Source: Pseudorasbora parva (lineage: Eukaryota; Chordata; Actinopteri; Cypriniformes; Gobionidae). Taken from it: a DNA stretch of 64,000 bases. A program made the translations under genes and the position numbers. The stretch is taken from contig NC_090179.1 of assembly GCF_024679245.1 (NCBI RefSeq), positions 8,681,327 to 8,745,326 of the forward strand, read 5' to 3'. The notes under the pieces were generated by a model that did no database searches, was not told the DNA's origin, and saw nothing but the letters and a program-made list of their open reading frames with translations. This document shows, in pieces, positions 1 through 10,779 of this stretch; positions within the stretch are counted from its first letter, which is position 1; each line of letters begins with the position of its first letter.

Positions 1-1
1 C

Positions 2-434
2 TGTCACGGTTCATGGATTCCCTGTCTCACTCTTGGGTGCGTGTTGAATGTAGGTGAGGGCGGAGCCTGGGATTGGCTCATCACGCACCTGTGGCTGATC
101 ACCTGCACCAGCTGCAACTCATCACCTTGACACTATTTAGTCTCTCTGTTTCTCTCTTGTCTTTGTCAGAGCGTTGTTGGATGTTTCCCCTTGTGTCTCC
201 GTGTTGGTTGTCGTTTCCCCCTTCCGTGAAACGCTGGATCCCTTCCCGGAATACCTGTACCGACCTCCCGAGTCACAGCTGCTCACAGCCTGCCCGTGTC
301 GCCAAACAGAGCCTCTCTCACTGCTCCGTCTTATCCGGACTTCTTCAGTGTTCTGAGTTTTGACTTCTGTGACACTATTCTGTCAATAAACTGAGTTACT
401 TGCAATTGAATCCTGCCTCTGTGAATCCGTTACA
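2..434 (+). mobile_element. Probable Ty3/Gypsy-type LTR (solo or 3' LTR)
   Basis: The segment begins TGTCACGG and ends CCGTTACA, so it has the TG...CA ends of an LTR. It carries a CAATAAA polyadenylation signal near 384 and is about 430 bp long, which suits a fish Gypsy LTR. Short open frames inside it are not genes. The window starts one base before it, so the left target-site duplication cannot be read. It could be a solo LTR or the right LTR of an element lying to the left. Confidence 0.6.
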
Positions 435-1034
435 ATTTTTTATGTCCTTCTCATAAATACAGGTCCTTCTCAAAAAATTAGCATATTATGATAAAGTTCA
501 TTATTTTCCATAATGTAATGATAAAATTAAACTTTCATATATTTTAGATTCATTGCACACCAACTGAAATATTTCAGGTCTTTTATTGTTTTAACACTGA
601 TTTTGGCACACAGCTCATGAAAACCCCAAATTCCAAAGTATTGCTACCTTCTTCTAGGAAATAACATCTGGAACTCCACTTAAAGTCGGACATTCGGCGT
701 ACATCATACCACCCCGACCTCAGCGAGACTATCACTTTTAAGATGGTTATTTGACATCACTTTTAAGATGCTGGCAAGTCTTGCTTCCAATGAGCATTAA
801 CATAATAATCAAATTATTACTTTAACATTTAACATTAAGTTTAATGTAATATGCAAAACTACTTGCCTATAGGCGAACTAGGTAGCCATCTAGGGCGGCA
901 AGAATGAGAGATTTTTCTTTTTTTAATTAAATTAAATTATTATTTGTGGGACATCATTTGAATTATTGCATTTCCATCAACAAGGTATCACCATTAATTA
1001 TTCTAAATCTAAATTAACTTTCCTTCATTCTAGT

Positions 1035-1122
1035 ATTTTTCATGTAGACCACTAGGATCTAGTGTTGGGCAGAATGGGGAGGAGGTGGCCCTACCTAGAT
1101 CCTAGTGGTCTACATGAAAAAT
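1035..1122. repeat. Perfect 28-bp inverted repeat with 32-bp loop
   Basis: Bases 1035-1062 are the exact reverse complement of 1095-1122. The arms contain GTAGACCACTAGGATCTAG. The loop is GC-rich and includes a purine run. It lies in the unrelated insert inside the decayed Tc1 element. It could be a very small MITE or a hairpin-forming transcript. No function can be assigned. Confidence 0.85.
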
Positions 1123-1576
1123 GATATACATCCAAAAATGTAATCAAAAAAGAAAACAAATAACTATCTGTACATGAATACAAACGATTATTAAATACTG
1201 CTTGTTATGGCTAATGAATTTAAAGCCCGAAACATGAATCTGAAAGGTAGGCTTATTGGTAGGGGGAAAAGTTATGTGCCTCATCTTGTTGTGCATAATA
1301 TTTATATATCCCAGCAAACATTTCATTCATTGACCGCTGAAAGACATCCCTCTGACACATCCCGGCGTCATGGTTGATAAAATATGAAAGTTCCAAAATG
1401 AAAGCTGAACAACCATTGACACAAAAGGTATTTGCAAAAGAGGCTGGCGGTTCACAGAGCCCAAGCACATTAATAGAGAGGTGAAGGGAAGGAAGAGATG
1501 CGGTAGAAAAAAAAGTGTACAAGCAATAGGTATAACCGCACCCTGGAGAGGATTGTGAAACAAAACCCATTCAAAA

Positions 1577-1873
1577 ATGTGGGGAAGATTCACAAAGAGT
1601 GGACTGCAGCTGGAGTTAGTGCTTCAACTATACCAGGAAGTTTTAGAGCACTTTATGCTTCTTGCTGCTGACCAACTTTATGGAGATGCAGATTTAATTT
1701 TCCAACAAGACTTGGCACCTGCACACAGTGCCAAAGCAGCCAGTACCTGGTTTAAGGACCATGGTATCCCTGTTCTTAATTGGCCGGCAAACTCGCCTGA
1801 CCTTAAGAAAATCTATAGGTTATTGTGTAGAGGAAGATGTTATATGCTAAACCCAACAATGCAGAAGAGCTGA
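1577..1873 (+). pseudogene. Tc1-like transposase fragment (DDE region)
   Basis: The 98-codon open stretch contains the block DLIFQQDLAPAHSAKAA, followed by GIPVLNWPANSPDL. This is the central catalytic region of Tc1 transposases, with the second catalytic Asp in QQD. The expected NPIEN block that supplies the third acidic residue is replaced by KKIYR, where the frame is disrupted. The upstream DNA-binding part is only recognisable as broken sequence at about 1420-1620. It is a dead remnant inside the 460-2296 element. Confidence 0.8.
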
Positions 1874-2298
1874 AGGCCACAATCAGAGCAACCTGGGCTC
1901 TCATCACAGCTGAGCAGTGCCACAGACTGATCAACTCCATGCCACTCCACATTGCTGCAGTAATTCAGGCAAAGTGAGCCCCAACTAAGTATTGAGTACT
2001 GTACATGTTCATACTTTTCATTTTCATACTTTTCAGTTGGCCAAGATTTCTAAAAATCCTTTCTTTGGATTAGTCTTAAGTAATATTAAAATTTTCTGAG
2101 ATACTGAATTAGGGATTTTCCTTATTTGTCAGTTATAATCATCTTAATTAAATAAATAAATTAAAAGAAATAAAGATTTGAAATATATCAGTTTGTGTGT
2201 AATGAATGAATGTAATATACAAGTTTCACTTTTTAAATAGAATTAGTTAAAAATATCAACTTTTTGATGATATTCTAATTATATGAACAGCACCTGTA

Positions 2299-3244
2299 AA
2301 TGCACTTATATACAACTTTGATTGCAGTTTTTTTGCCACTTACAGTTAAAATTTTGACATTTATTGGCCTTTTGAATATAGTCAACTTGCAGTGATTTAG
2401 ATTTGTATATGATAGTTTTGTCTTGATTGGAAAATTGATTTTTTTTTTCAAATATTGGCGAATGTTTTTTGAATGCTAAATCACAATAAGGTGATACAAA
2501 ATAAATAAGGTGAAATAAAGCATGTTGGGTATCATTGGATTCGGCAAGGATACGGGAATAATGAGATGACTGCTGTAAAAAAGTCAACCACATCCAAAGT
2601 TATAGGTATGTAAATATATAGTTTCACCACTAGGTGGCGCTGAACCGAAACTTCTCAGGTTCTTTCAGGACATGGCGCTGATGGCAGATAACAAGTTTCG
2701 TAATGATATGCTAATGTGTTCATAAAATACAGAATTTTACATAAAAATTCAAAATTGTCGACTTTCAAAATGGCTGATATAGGAAAGTTTGATCTGATCG
2801 TAATGTTTTCTTTGATGTGACAATATTCACAATTGTCAAACTATTATTATGAAATGATGTCAATGCAAAATCAATACAGAACCATTTATTTTAATAACAA
2901 AATAGTAAGACAAATTTAATGATCAAGACATCTTTGTGCAAAAATGGTAATTTATGTAATTAAAAAAACTTAGAAATTGTACTTTATTAACAGTTCGATA
3001 TCTTTAATTTTCATAATTAATTAGACTATTCTTATTGTCATATTGAATATGAATTTCATTAATAGCTTGTTTATTTAAAAAAAAAAAAATCTGCTTTACT
3101 GATTTAAATTCCTCTCATCACATTATACATGCACATTTTTCTTTTTCAGTGATCTGTATAGCCTATAATCACAGCACAAAAACAGCACAAAAAAGAAGTA
3201 AATAAACTATGTTATATCAGGCATTGTCCTTTTGTTGTTTCCTT
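2299..3244. other. AT-rich intergenic DNA, no gene seen
   Basis: The stretch between the Tc1 element and the first claudin has only short, unsupported open frames. It is AT-rich with poly-A and poly-T runs. A TTTATT at about 3069 is a possible minus-strand polyadenylation signal for the claudin at 3348-3977, about 270 bp past its stop. Confidence 0.5.
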
Positions 3245-3270
3245 GGGGGGGGGGGGGGGGGTTGGGGGGG
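3245..3270. repeat. Poly-G tract
   Basis: There is a run of 17 G, then TT, then 7 G, in the 3' flank of the first claudin gene. On the coding strand this reads as poly-C. Such runs are length-unstable, and guanine runs can form G-quadruplexes. Confidence 0.95.
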
Positions 3271-3347
3271 AGTCCAGAGTTGGGAATAAAGAGGTTTTAC
3301 AGAAAAAAGAGTCTTTGCAAGTAAAAAGTCTGTGTGCTTGATCTCTT

Positions 3348-3977
3348 TCAGACGTAGGCTTTGCTGGTGGCAACGGACCGTGGTTGAGAGTACTTGATGC
3401 CGTAGTTGTCTTCCTTAGGTGGGCAGGAGCTACACAGTATTCCTCCTCCCAGGATCAGTAGTGCAGCGGCACCCCATCCAATGTAGAGAGAACCCCCGAT
3501 CTCCCTTCTTTGGGGATCTGTAAGAATGGGATTGTAGAAATCCCTGATAATGGTGTTAGCTGACCAACAGACGGGGACCAGAATCAGGACTCCAGCGACG
3601 ATGAAGATTACACCACTAGCAATAGCCACCTTTACCTTTGTATCTTCCCTCTCGACAAAGCTGGTACATTTTCCACCAGCAATCCCAAGGATGATCCCAA
3701 AGACACACACAATGATGGCGATGACCACAAGAGCCCGAGCAGCCTGCAAGTCCTGAGGTAAGGCCAAGAGGGAGTCGTAGATTTTGCACTGCATTTGTCC
3801 TGTGCTTTGTACCACGCAGTTCATCCATAAGCCCTCCCAGATGGTCTGCGCTGTCACAATATTGGCTCCAATGAATGCTGTCACCTTCCACATAGGAAGA
3901 GCACAAATCACAATAGCGCCGATGAACCCAATAATGCCAAGGGACATGCCCAGGATCTGTCGACACATAGACACCAT
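3348..3977 (-). CDS. Claudin (claudin-3/4-like), 209 aa
   Basis: This is an intronless claudin, a four-span tight-junction protein that polymerises into strands and sets paracellular ion permeability. TM1 is about residues 8-28. Extracellular loop 1 carries W30, G49-L50-W51, C54 and C64, with the conserved Arg81 after it. TM2 is about 82-102, TM3 about 116-137, loop 2 contains FYNP at 147-150, and TM4 is about 161-182. The tail ends AYV, a PDZ-binding type that would bind ZO scaffold proteins. Length (209) is typical. The Met at 3977 starts directly before TM1, as in the family. One oddity is that the membrane-proximal CTNC found in the paralogues is CTSF here (104-107), so one candidate palmitoylation cysteine is lost. 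Lys31 replaces the usual Arg. The next claudin lies 1.2 kb away on the same strand. The exact orthologue is not assigned. Confidence 0.97.
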   Translation of the reverse strand: MVSMCRQILGMSLGIIGFIGAIVICALPMWKVTAFIGANIVTAQTIWEGLWMNCVVQSTGQMQCKIYDSLLALPQDLQAARALVVIAIIVCVFGIILGIAGGKCTSFVEREDTKVKVAIASGVIFIVAGVLILVPVCWSANTIIRDFYNPILTDPQRREIGGSLYIGWGAAALLILGGGILCSSCPPKEDNYGIKYSQPRSVATSKAYV

Positions 3978-5057
3978 GTTTTCTTGTTTGCTTCGCTGTG
4001 TTGGGTTGACAGAGTTCGCTCCTCTCCTTATCGCAGAAATGGCTTCTAGTCCTAACCTTCAGAGTTTTAAGATTTTCTCTCTAAAGGGAGGAGTCCAAGT
4101 TGGATGGGCCTGAAACCAGGTTATGGTGAATTTTCAAGCCTGACCAGATTCCTCAGAAGGGAATGTTGGTTCAGTGGCTAGTTTCGATGAGATGCGCATT
4201 GACAAGGAGCTGAACAATAGTAATGTCACAAATACACATGGCCAAGTCATCAACCGAAAGGATTAGGTAGCCTAGGTATCATCCACAAGTCTTGTTGAGA
4301 CCAACTAAAAACAAATATGAAACTAAAAATAAAGCTATGTGTTTTGATGGCAGGATGAATTAAATGCTTCTTAAATGTTATATTTTGGTTAGATTTCTTA
4401 CTGCGGTTAAAAACTATGCCGATGCTACACTGAACAAATGCAGTCATTTCCTGTTTCGTGCTAGCATTCCTGGTACTTTGCAAGTAGAAACAATTACATC
4501 AATGTTTTTATGAAAATTTAAGGGGCTTTTTAATAATATTTTCTCATTTTTAACTGGTTGACGGATGGACAAAAAAGGTTATTGCTCAAGTTTCAATTAA
4601 GCAACTAATGAAGGATAACTGCATAAATGACAATATAAGATAATTTGTAATAATCCAGAAATATATTTATTGACAAGATAATTTATACAAATTCAAAGCT
4701 TCATTGTAAAAACATTCCCCTGTGGAGACGCAATCAAATATACAGATTTTTAAAAATACTAATAATACAAATAAAATAAAAACATGAGAAATGGATTGAT
4801 TTACAAGAAGTGAACAACACAACAGTACCAAAGTACAAATTTTACCTACTGTGTTGAAACATACATATGTTACAGCTATGTTAGAAACATAGTTATATGC
4901 ATAACATATGCTGGCAATTAGCAATACAACATTTTAGAACAACTGGAATGAGCGGAGAAAGTGGACAAACAAGTTTTATCTCCATTCACAGGCTAGTGAA
5001 GAATAAGACACTGCAAGCAAGTCACTAAATAAAGTTGTTGTTGTTGGATATATACAT

Positions 5058-5063
5058 TTTATT
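5058..5063 (-). other. Polyadenylation signal for the long-tail claudin
   Basis: The plus strand reads TTTATT, giving AATAAA on the minus strand about 90 bp downstream of the stop at 5153. This is a plausible 3'-end signal for that gene. Confidence 0.55.
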
Positions 5064-5152
5064 CAATCAAACACTGAAGTAAGTACAGATTTCATTCAAA
5101 CAATATTGAGGAGAACTTCTAGAAGATGTCAGTCAAAAAAATGGTCCATTAG

Positions 5153-5893
5153 CTAAAGATATTGTCCCGGAACAGGTGAGTAAGCAGGGGCTGGATAAGG
5201 TTTGTTAGGAAGGTAACTTCCAGCATATGGTACACTAGGTGCATATGTGTTGGCAGGCATGTAAGCCCCAGGGGGCCCATACATAGGTCCTTGGAGGTAC
5301 ATGCCTGGATAATTTGGATACATATCTTCTCTCGGTGGACAGGAAGTACACAGAATGATTCCTCCAAACAGAAGAAGCGCTGAGGCGCCCCAGCCAATGT
5401 ATATGGATGCCCCAATCTCCCTCTTTTGTGTCTCAATTGTGAGAATGTTCTGAAAATCTGAGATGGTGACAGCCGAGGACCAACAGACCGGAATAAGACA
5501 GGCGACTCCAGCTATAATGCAGAGGATGCCACCCAGTATCAGCACTTTGGCCATGGAGGACTCTTTCTTCAGACAGCTACTGCACTGGCCACCCACAAAC
5601 GTCAAGATCATTCCTATGGCACCGATCACTATTGAGATGATGATCAGCGCACGTGCCGCTTGCAAGTCCTGGGTCAGTCGCATTATTGAGTCTTGGATTT
5701 TACATTGCATCTGTCCTGTGCTCTGCATTACACAGTTCATCCACAAGCCGTCCCAGACAATCTGGCCCGTGACAATGTTGGCACCAATGTAGGTAGTGAC
5801 ACGCCACATGGGAATGCCACAACAAACACATATCCCAACAAATCCAATAAAGCAGAGGGTCTGGCCAGAAACCTCTTTAGCAATCCTTCCCAT
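5153..5893 (-). CDS. Claudin with long Pro/Tyr-rich C-terminal tail, 246 aa
   Basis: The claudin core is complete: W30, G49-L50-W51, C54 and C64 in loop 1, four hydrophobic spans, CSSC at 104-107, and loop 2 with DFQNIL instead of the usual FYNP. The start is taken at the ATG whose complement is 5891-5893, because it places TM1 at residues 8-28. The frame stays open for 52 codons upstream, but those residues look unlike a claudin N-terminus. The cytoplasmic tail after CPP (185-187) is about 60 residues, with about 16 Pro and 11 Tyr in repeating P-Y/Y-P groupings, and ends QYL rather than YV. That tail is far longer than in the five neighbours and could be a phosphorylation or SH3/WW-type docking region (inference). 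An AATAAA on the minus strand lies about 90 bp past the stop. Confidence 0.95.
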   Translation of the reverse strand: MGRIAKEVSGQTLCFIGFVGICVCCGIPMWRVTTYIGANIVTGQIVWDGLWMNCVMQSTGQMQCKIQDSIMRLTQDLQAARALIIISIVIGAIGMILTFVGGQCSSCLKKESSMAKVLILGGILCIIAGVACLIPVCWSSAVTISDFQNILTIETQKREIGASIYIGWGASALLLFGGIILCTSCPPREDMYPNYPGMYLQGPMYGPPGAYMPANTYAPSVPYAGSYLPNKPYPAPAYSPVPGQYL

Positions 5894-6566
5894 GGTGTTG
5901 TCACAATCAAAAGCAGCTGTGGGTCTGTTTGTAATCCATGTATGTCTGAGAAACAAGCAGGAAGTGATGACCTGTTTGACACAGGTCCTCGTTTGGGAGG
6001 AGTCTGGCTGTTTGGTTAATCCTGCTGAACAAGATTCCAAAACATGCATGGTTCTTAGAATATGCTGCCTCGGTGCTTTCAGTGAAGATGCATTTAGATC
6101 TGCTTTTGTTTACAGTTTGAGTCTTGTCTTTCTTGTGTCAAAGATATGTCCTTGTGAACAAAGATTAAAAAATTCTCTCACACTCCCATTTTGAAATTTG
6201 TTGGAAACTGACAATTACATATTGGCTCAATAAATGACTTCCAAACAAATTAAGCAAATGAAAAAAAAGTGAAAAATCTGTGTTAAATACATCTAAAAAA
6301 CTGTGTATGCATGCACAAATTGCACGGAGCAAGCCGATGCTGAAGAATGAAACAAACATTCCTAACATACAGGCATACATCGTCACAACACTGTAAAAAA
6401 AATCAGGGGGCGTATAACAGAAAGATATTAATTTAAGAATCCTATCCTAATGGTTGGGTAACCATAACAAGTTCAGTTAGAAACTAATTAAGTACAAAGG
6501 CTATTACAGAAAGACATTTCTTAAATGCATAATCCTATCTTAACTATGGATAGGAAACGGGTATTA

Positions 6567-6732
6567 TTGTGTTACGAATGCCACGGGACAACGACTTGCC
6601 GAAACTTCTCTTTATTTATTAAGCAACCACACACATAGCGTACATCCCTCCAGGAAGGTGCACTGTTGTTAAAACTGCCCGGTCTGCAACACAGCACCGG
6701 AACCCAAAGATGTTATCAGGCATAACATCACA
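6567..6732. mobile_element. 166-bp insert flanked by 7-bp direct repeats
   Basis: GGTATTA occurs at 6560-6566 and again at 6733-6739, flanking a more GC-rich segment that differs from its AT-rich surroundings. This looks like an insertion with target-site duplication. The family was not recognised and there is no coding sequence. Confidence 0.4.
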
Positions 6733-7270
6733 GGTATTACAGAAGCATCCTAGAGTGACAAAAATTCCTAAAAGCTGTCTTAACTTTAAGACAACCCCAC
6801 TGGTGTCTTAACTTCAAACCTTTTTGAAATCCAGCAGTATAAATCGCAGTACAAAAATTTTTGTACTGTGCTCTCTTATTTTTTGTACTATGCTCTCTCC
6901 TTTTTTGAGAGAGCGTTACGTTTATTAATTTTATAAGACGAAGAGCAGCGAGGTTTTGATGGTGGACAGACTTTTGAAAGACCCAGCTAATAATTACAAT
7001 AATAAATAATTACAGACTCCCATGACACATGATTTTGCAGTTAGTTGATGAATTGCAACCAACATTACAGAGGCCAACGAGCATCACGGAATAGCCTACC
7101 AGTCGTTCTTCACTGGCATAAAGTTGCTTTGACACTTGACATTTGATATTCGCAAATTTAATGACCATCTGTAAAGTTACATACGACATTGGTATACCTA
7201 TACATTTCTTCATTAGCATTTGAACAGAATATGTAAAAGGTGTACATCACAGCTGACATCTAGAACACTT

Positions 7271-8624
7271 TAGTGATGTCCGGTTTCGTGAACGAATCGT
7301 TCTTTTTAACCGGATCTTTATAGTGAACCGGTCGAACCAGTTCACCAATCAAACTGAATCGTTCTAAACGGTTCGCGTCTCAAATCAGGGCTGATCCCAC
7401 AAGTTACTGTAGTTATTAACTTTCTGACATGAGTGACAGTCTCTCAAACTAGAAATAAAACTAATATCTTGAAGTAGATGTTATAACTCCAATCGTTAGC
7501 TGAAGTGAGACATGTTTTGCTGAGAGATCTGATGAACTCACGAGCAGCTGAAACTGAGCATGCGCGTGTAACCGAACATAGCGGTTCTCGGATCTTTGGA
7601 TCACCAGTACAGAATCGAAAACCGTTTCTGTCGGAAACGTTCGATACTGAGAACCGATGAGCTGCGTGTGCGTGCTATTTGTTCAGAGGAACGAAATACA
7701 GGTGAAGTGTATAAAACTAATCACGTTTGGAAGCATCATAACAAAGCTGTCTCATCACTGTATTATTTTAAAGTTTGGAAACAATGGATTGTAAAACGGT
7801 CAAATTAAACATTTATTTGTTTTTTTCAATAATGCATGATATTTTCAGGAACAGCTTTTATCTTATTTAATTTCTAAGTCGATACACATTTTAAAATGTA
7901 ATCAAAGCAGTAGGTTTGATATAGACTATTCAGCTTGCAGCAGTTCGCAGCTCAGCACCCTGTGCTCAGCACACACACACACACACACACACACACTGAT
8001 ACAGCGGTTCTCGAGTCAGATTGACCAGGTTGCAACAGATCACCAGTACAGAATCGAGAACCGTTTCTATCGGACACGTTCGATCTTTCGGACATGTTTG
8101 ATTCTGAGAACCGGTGAGCTGAGATACTGAGCATGCGTAACCGAACTGTTTCTCTTGGACTGGGACAGATGATGCTGATAATACATGAGCCTGCAGTGAA
8201 CTGAGGATTTATGTAAGTATTATGTCAATGTAAGTTTATTTAATCTGTTTAAAACATCAGTGTTTGCACGACAGTGACAGTGACAGTCTCTCAAACTAGA
8301 AATAAAACTAATATCTTGAAGTAGATGTTGTAACAATCGATTCAGTTTGATTTGGTGAACTGTATTGAGTGCTGTTGCAAAACATAAATGAAAAAATGTA
8401 TCCAAGAAGATGATGTCAATAATAATTATTACTATACTAAGTTTTGATTACAAATACTTTATAGGGATGTGTTTGAATGTATTTTCATCCGCCGGGATGA
8501 TAGAAATGACGTCATTACGTAAAGACGTAAAAGAACCGGTGATCCGTTTTTTTTAACCGGATCATTGAAACGAACTTTCCGAAAGAACCGGTTGGCGGAA
8601 AAGAACCGAACTTCACCATCACTA
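7271..8624. mobile_element. Non-autonomous hAT element
   Basis: The termini are TAGTGATG (7271) and CATCACTA (8617-8624), flanked by a perfect 8-bp duplication GAACACTT (7263-7270 and 8625-8632), which is diagnostic for hAT. The subterminal parts carry repeated AACCGG and GAACGA words. Internal blocks are duplicated: the 7436-7490 sequence recurs at about 8280-8335, and 7602-7665 recurs in modified form at 8043-8125. No transposase frame is present. A (CA)n run sits at 7970-7996. Confidence 0.88.
7970..7996. repeat. (CA)n microsatellite
   Basis: Thirteen CA units lie within the hAT element. Confidence 0.9.
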
Positions 8625-9505
8625 GAACACTTTACAGTTGGTTTTGATACTGTAAGTTTCTCTGTTCAAATGCTATTGAAGTTAGAAATTTGTATGTTAT
8701 ATGTAACTTTAGAGAACACATTTGCGAACATCAAACGTTTTTGTGTACTTTTGTTTTTCCTTTGCAAAAGGTGATTTATACAGGCTTTAACTTTTCAACA
8801 GAGCTTATCAAAATATAAATCTCTGCCGCACTGGAATTAAAAGCTAACCGTTGTTTCTCCATTTTGATTTTAGGTTTACCTCAGAAGCAGACAGCAGTTT
8901 GCGAGTTGTTGGTTGCATGGTAACAGACCTGACAGTTGATTACCGAACTTGATTGAGTGGTTTAAGATTTCCTAACTACAGATAAGATGAGATTTTGTAA
9001 GATAGGATAAGAATCCTAAATCAAGTTAAGATTTGCTTCTGTAATACGAAATTGTGAGAAATCCTAAATTAACTTATCTTAAGTAATGATAAGATGTTAC
9101 TGTACTACGCCCCCAGGTCTCCAATTAGAACATTTCTAGTGACTGATCACATCTAAATTTTTAGTTGGTCAAACTGAATTTCTGTGAATTAAATTGCATC
9201 AATTCACAGAAAGTAAATTTGGCCAGCTGTAAAATTTTGATGTGATCAGTCACTAGAAAAAATTAAATTGGATTTTTTTTTTTTTTTTCAAGTAAAGATT
9301 CAAGACATTATGGTGAGGGATAAGCACTGCAATTATTCTCCAAAGTTTTGGACCCAGTATGAAGTTAAAAAGGCCTTTTGTAAAATCACATTGTGTTTTC
9401 CCTGTTTTCTACATCTACTGACACAAGTCTCATCCTTGTTATAATAAAATAAATCAAGCATTCTGCATTAGTTTAGACAGGCCACATATTCAAGCTCTGC
9501 TATGC

Positions 9506-9593
9506 ACCATTGAGTGCATGGGAATCGGATCAGCTGATATGGGCGGGGTTGGAATTGCCAATTAGCTGATCCGATTCCTATGCGCTCAATGGT
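9506..9593. repeat. 33-bp inverted repeat with 22-bp spacer
   Basis: Bases 9506-9538 pair with 9561-9593 with about three mismatches. The arms contain GGAATCGGATCAGCT and AGCTGATCCGATTCC. The spacer includes GGGCGGGG. No open frame crosses it. It may be a tiny MITE or a structured RNA. Confidence 0.8.
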
Positions 9594-10496
9594 CAACTTT
9601 GAGAGTTTGAGTTCTGTTTCAGTCTGTTTCAGACAGAGTTTCAGTTTGCCTGCTTGGCTTCTTACACTGGACACTGTTCCTCCTTAACCCTGCTCCTACT
9701 TAAACTTGTGTTTAACTTAATCAACATCATTCTTAATCAATGTCATTGTTCTCAGTGGGGAGATTTACGCTGCCCTCCCAGTTTAATATGGGAGGTTGTC
9801 CCCAGAAGCTGCGGCTGTTCCCTGTCGTGGTTTTTCATGGCGCTCATGATAAGGAGGGGGAATTTAGAACAGAGCCATTTACCGCCAAATGTAACTTTTT
9901 TTAAATATGCCACTAAAAAGGTGACTAAAAATTTATCTCTGGTATTTTTGACTTAAATAGTCCTGACAGAACTTCTGAACAAGTTCTGTTAACAGACTGT
10001 TGCCATAGTTGCTAAAATTCAGTTCACAGAAAATCAATTTAGATGTTACTAGCCACTCGAAATTTTAAGGTTTAGGTTTTTGAGGTTTTAATTTGTTTTT
10101 ACAGTGCAGAAGAGTGGAAATTAATTACAAATGAATGAATACTGCTGTTTAACACAATATTTGAAATGAAATCCATATTTTCAAAATAGATAAAATGCAT
10201 TAATACATTATACATATGCATTACAGTACATGTAAAAAAAATAGTCTTGAGCTTAGTTGTTAACAAGGTAACAGCTAGTTTGTGCAATGTTTACACTTTA
10301 TTTTGGGTAACAAAGTTAGAGCACATATTACAGAAGATCCCAAGCTTTGAGTTTCCATCAACTGTTTCACAGAGCAACAGTCCAATGAATATTGGACATG
10401 TCACATGGAAATACTCAATATTAAAGAGGCCAGTGCATACATCCATATGCAAAATACTTAAACAGAGCCAAGGGGAAAATATTCTGATGTTTTGAT

Positions 10497-10708
10497 GATA
10501 CACAATACACATGAGACATTAAATAATGTGTAAATACACAATACACATGAGACATTAAAGAAAGTGTAAATACACAATACACACGAGAGATTAAAGAATG
10601 TGTAAATACACAATACACACGAGAGATTAAAGAATGTGTAAATACACAATACACATGAGAGATTAAAGAATGTGTAAATACACAATACACATGATACATC
10701 AAAGAATA
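10497..10708. repeat. 36-bp minisatellite, about six copies
   Basis: The unit is built on TAAATACACAATACACATGA followed by GA(G/C)ATTAAAGAATGTG. Six copies differ by a few bases, and the outer ones are most divergent. Open frames on the minus strand across it (such as repeated VYCVFTHSLIS) are by-products of a repeat length divisible by three. Confidence 0.93.
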
Positions 10709-10779
10709 ATTCAAAAGGTATTATTGTAGACATTTTAAATAAATAAACCTATTTATATTCCAACATAAAAGTTGTAATA

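Larger units (their letters stand above)
460..2296 (+). mobile_element. Decayed Tc1-like DNA transposon
   Basis: The element is bounded by CAGGT at 460 and ACCTG at 2296, each next to a TA dinucleotide (458-459 and 2297-2298), as expected for Tc1/mariner TA insertion. Both terminal ~150-bp regions look like the ends of a Tc1 family that is abundant in fish. The interior holds transposase remnants from about 1420 to 1980 plus roughly 750 bp of unrelated sequence (about 650-1400), including a perfect 28-bp inverted repeat. No intact transposase can be made. Confidence 0.8.
6407..9113. mobile_element. PIF/Harbinger-like non-autonomous transposon
   Basis: The ends are inverted, GGGGCGTA at 6407-6414 and TACGCCCC at 9106-9113, flanked by the 3-bp duplication CAG (6404-6406 and 9114-9116). 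That pattern fits PIF/Harbinger. The subterminal 100 bp on both sides is rich in AAGATAGGATAAG-like words in opposite orientation. There is no transposase frame. The interior has been enlarged by a 166-bp insert and a hAT element. Confidence 0.7.
6388..9300. mobile_element. Older foldback MITE split by a later insertion
   Basis: The left piece begins CACTGTAAAAAAAATCAG (6388-6406). The right piece resumes at 9117 with CTAGTGACTGATCACATC and its inverted copy at about 9238-9260. Joined, these read like one end and the middle of the intact foldback element at 62392-62598, so they are one element interrupted by the 6407-9113 transposon. The right tip is degenerate and its edge is approximate. 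Confidence 0.7.

Noticed and set aside
3550..4113. Antisense open frames over the claudin genes (also at 5463-6194, 11338-11775, 32899-33387, 56913-57551)
   Set aside because: They are shadows of the conserved claudin reading frames on the other strand.
5894..6049. Upstream extension of the long-tail claudin by 52 codons
   Set aside because: The frame is open, but the extra residues have no claudin character and would place 60 residues before TM1, which the family does not have.
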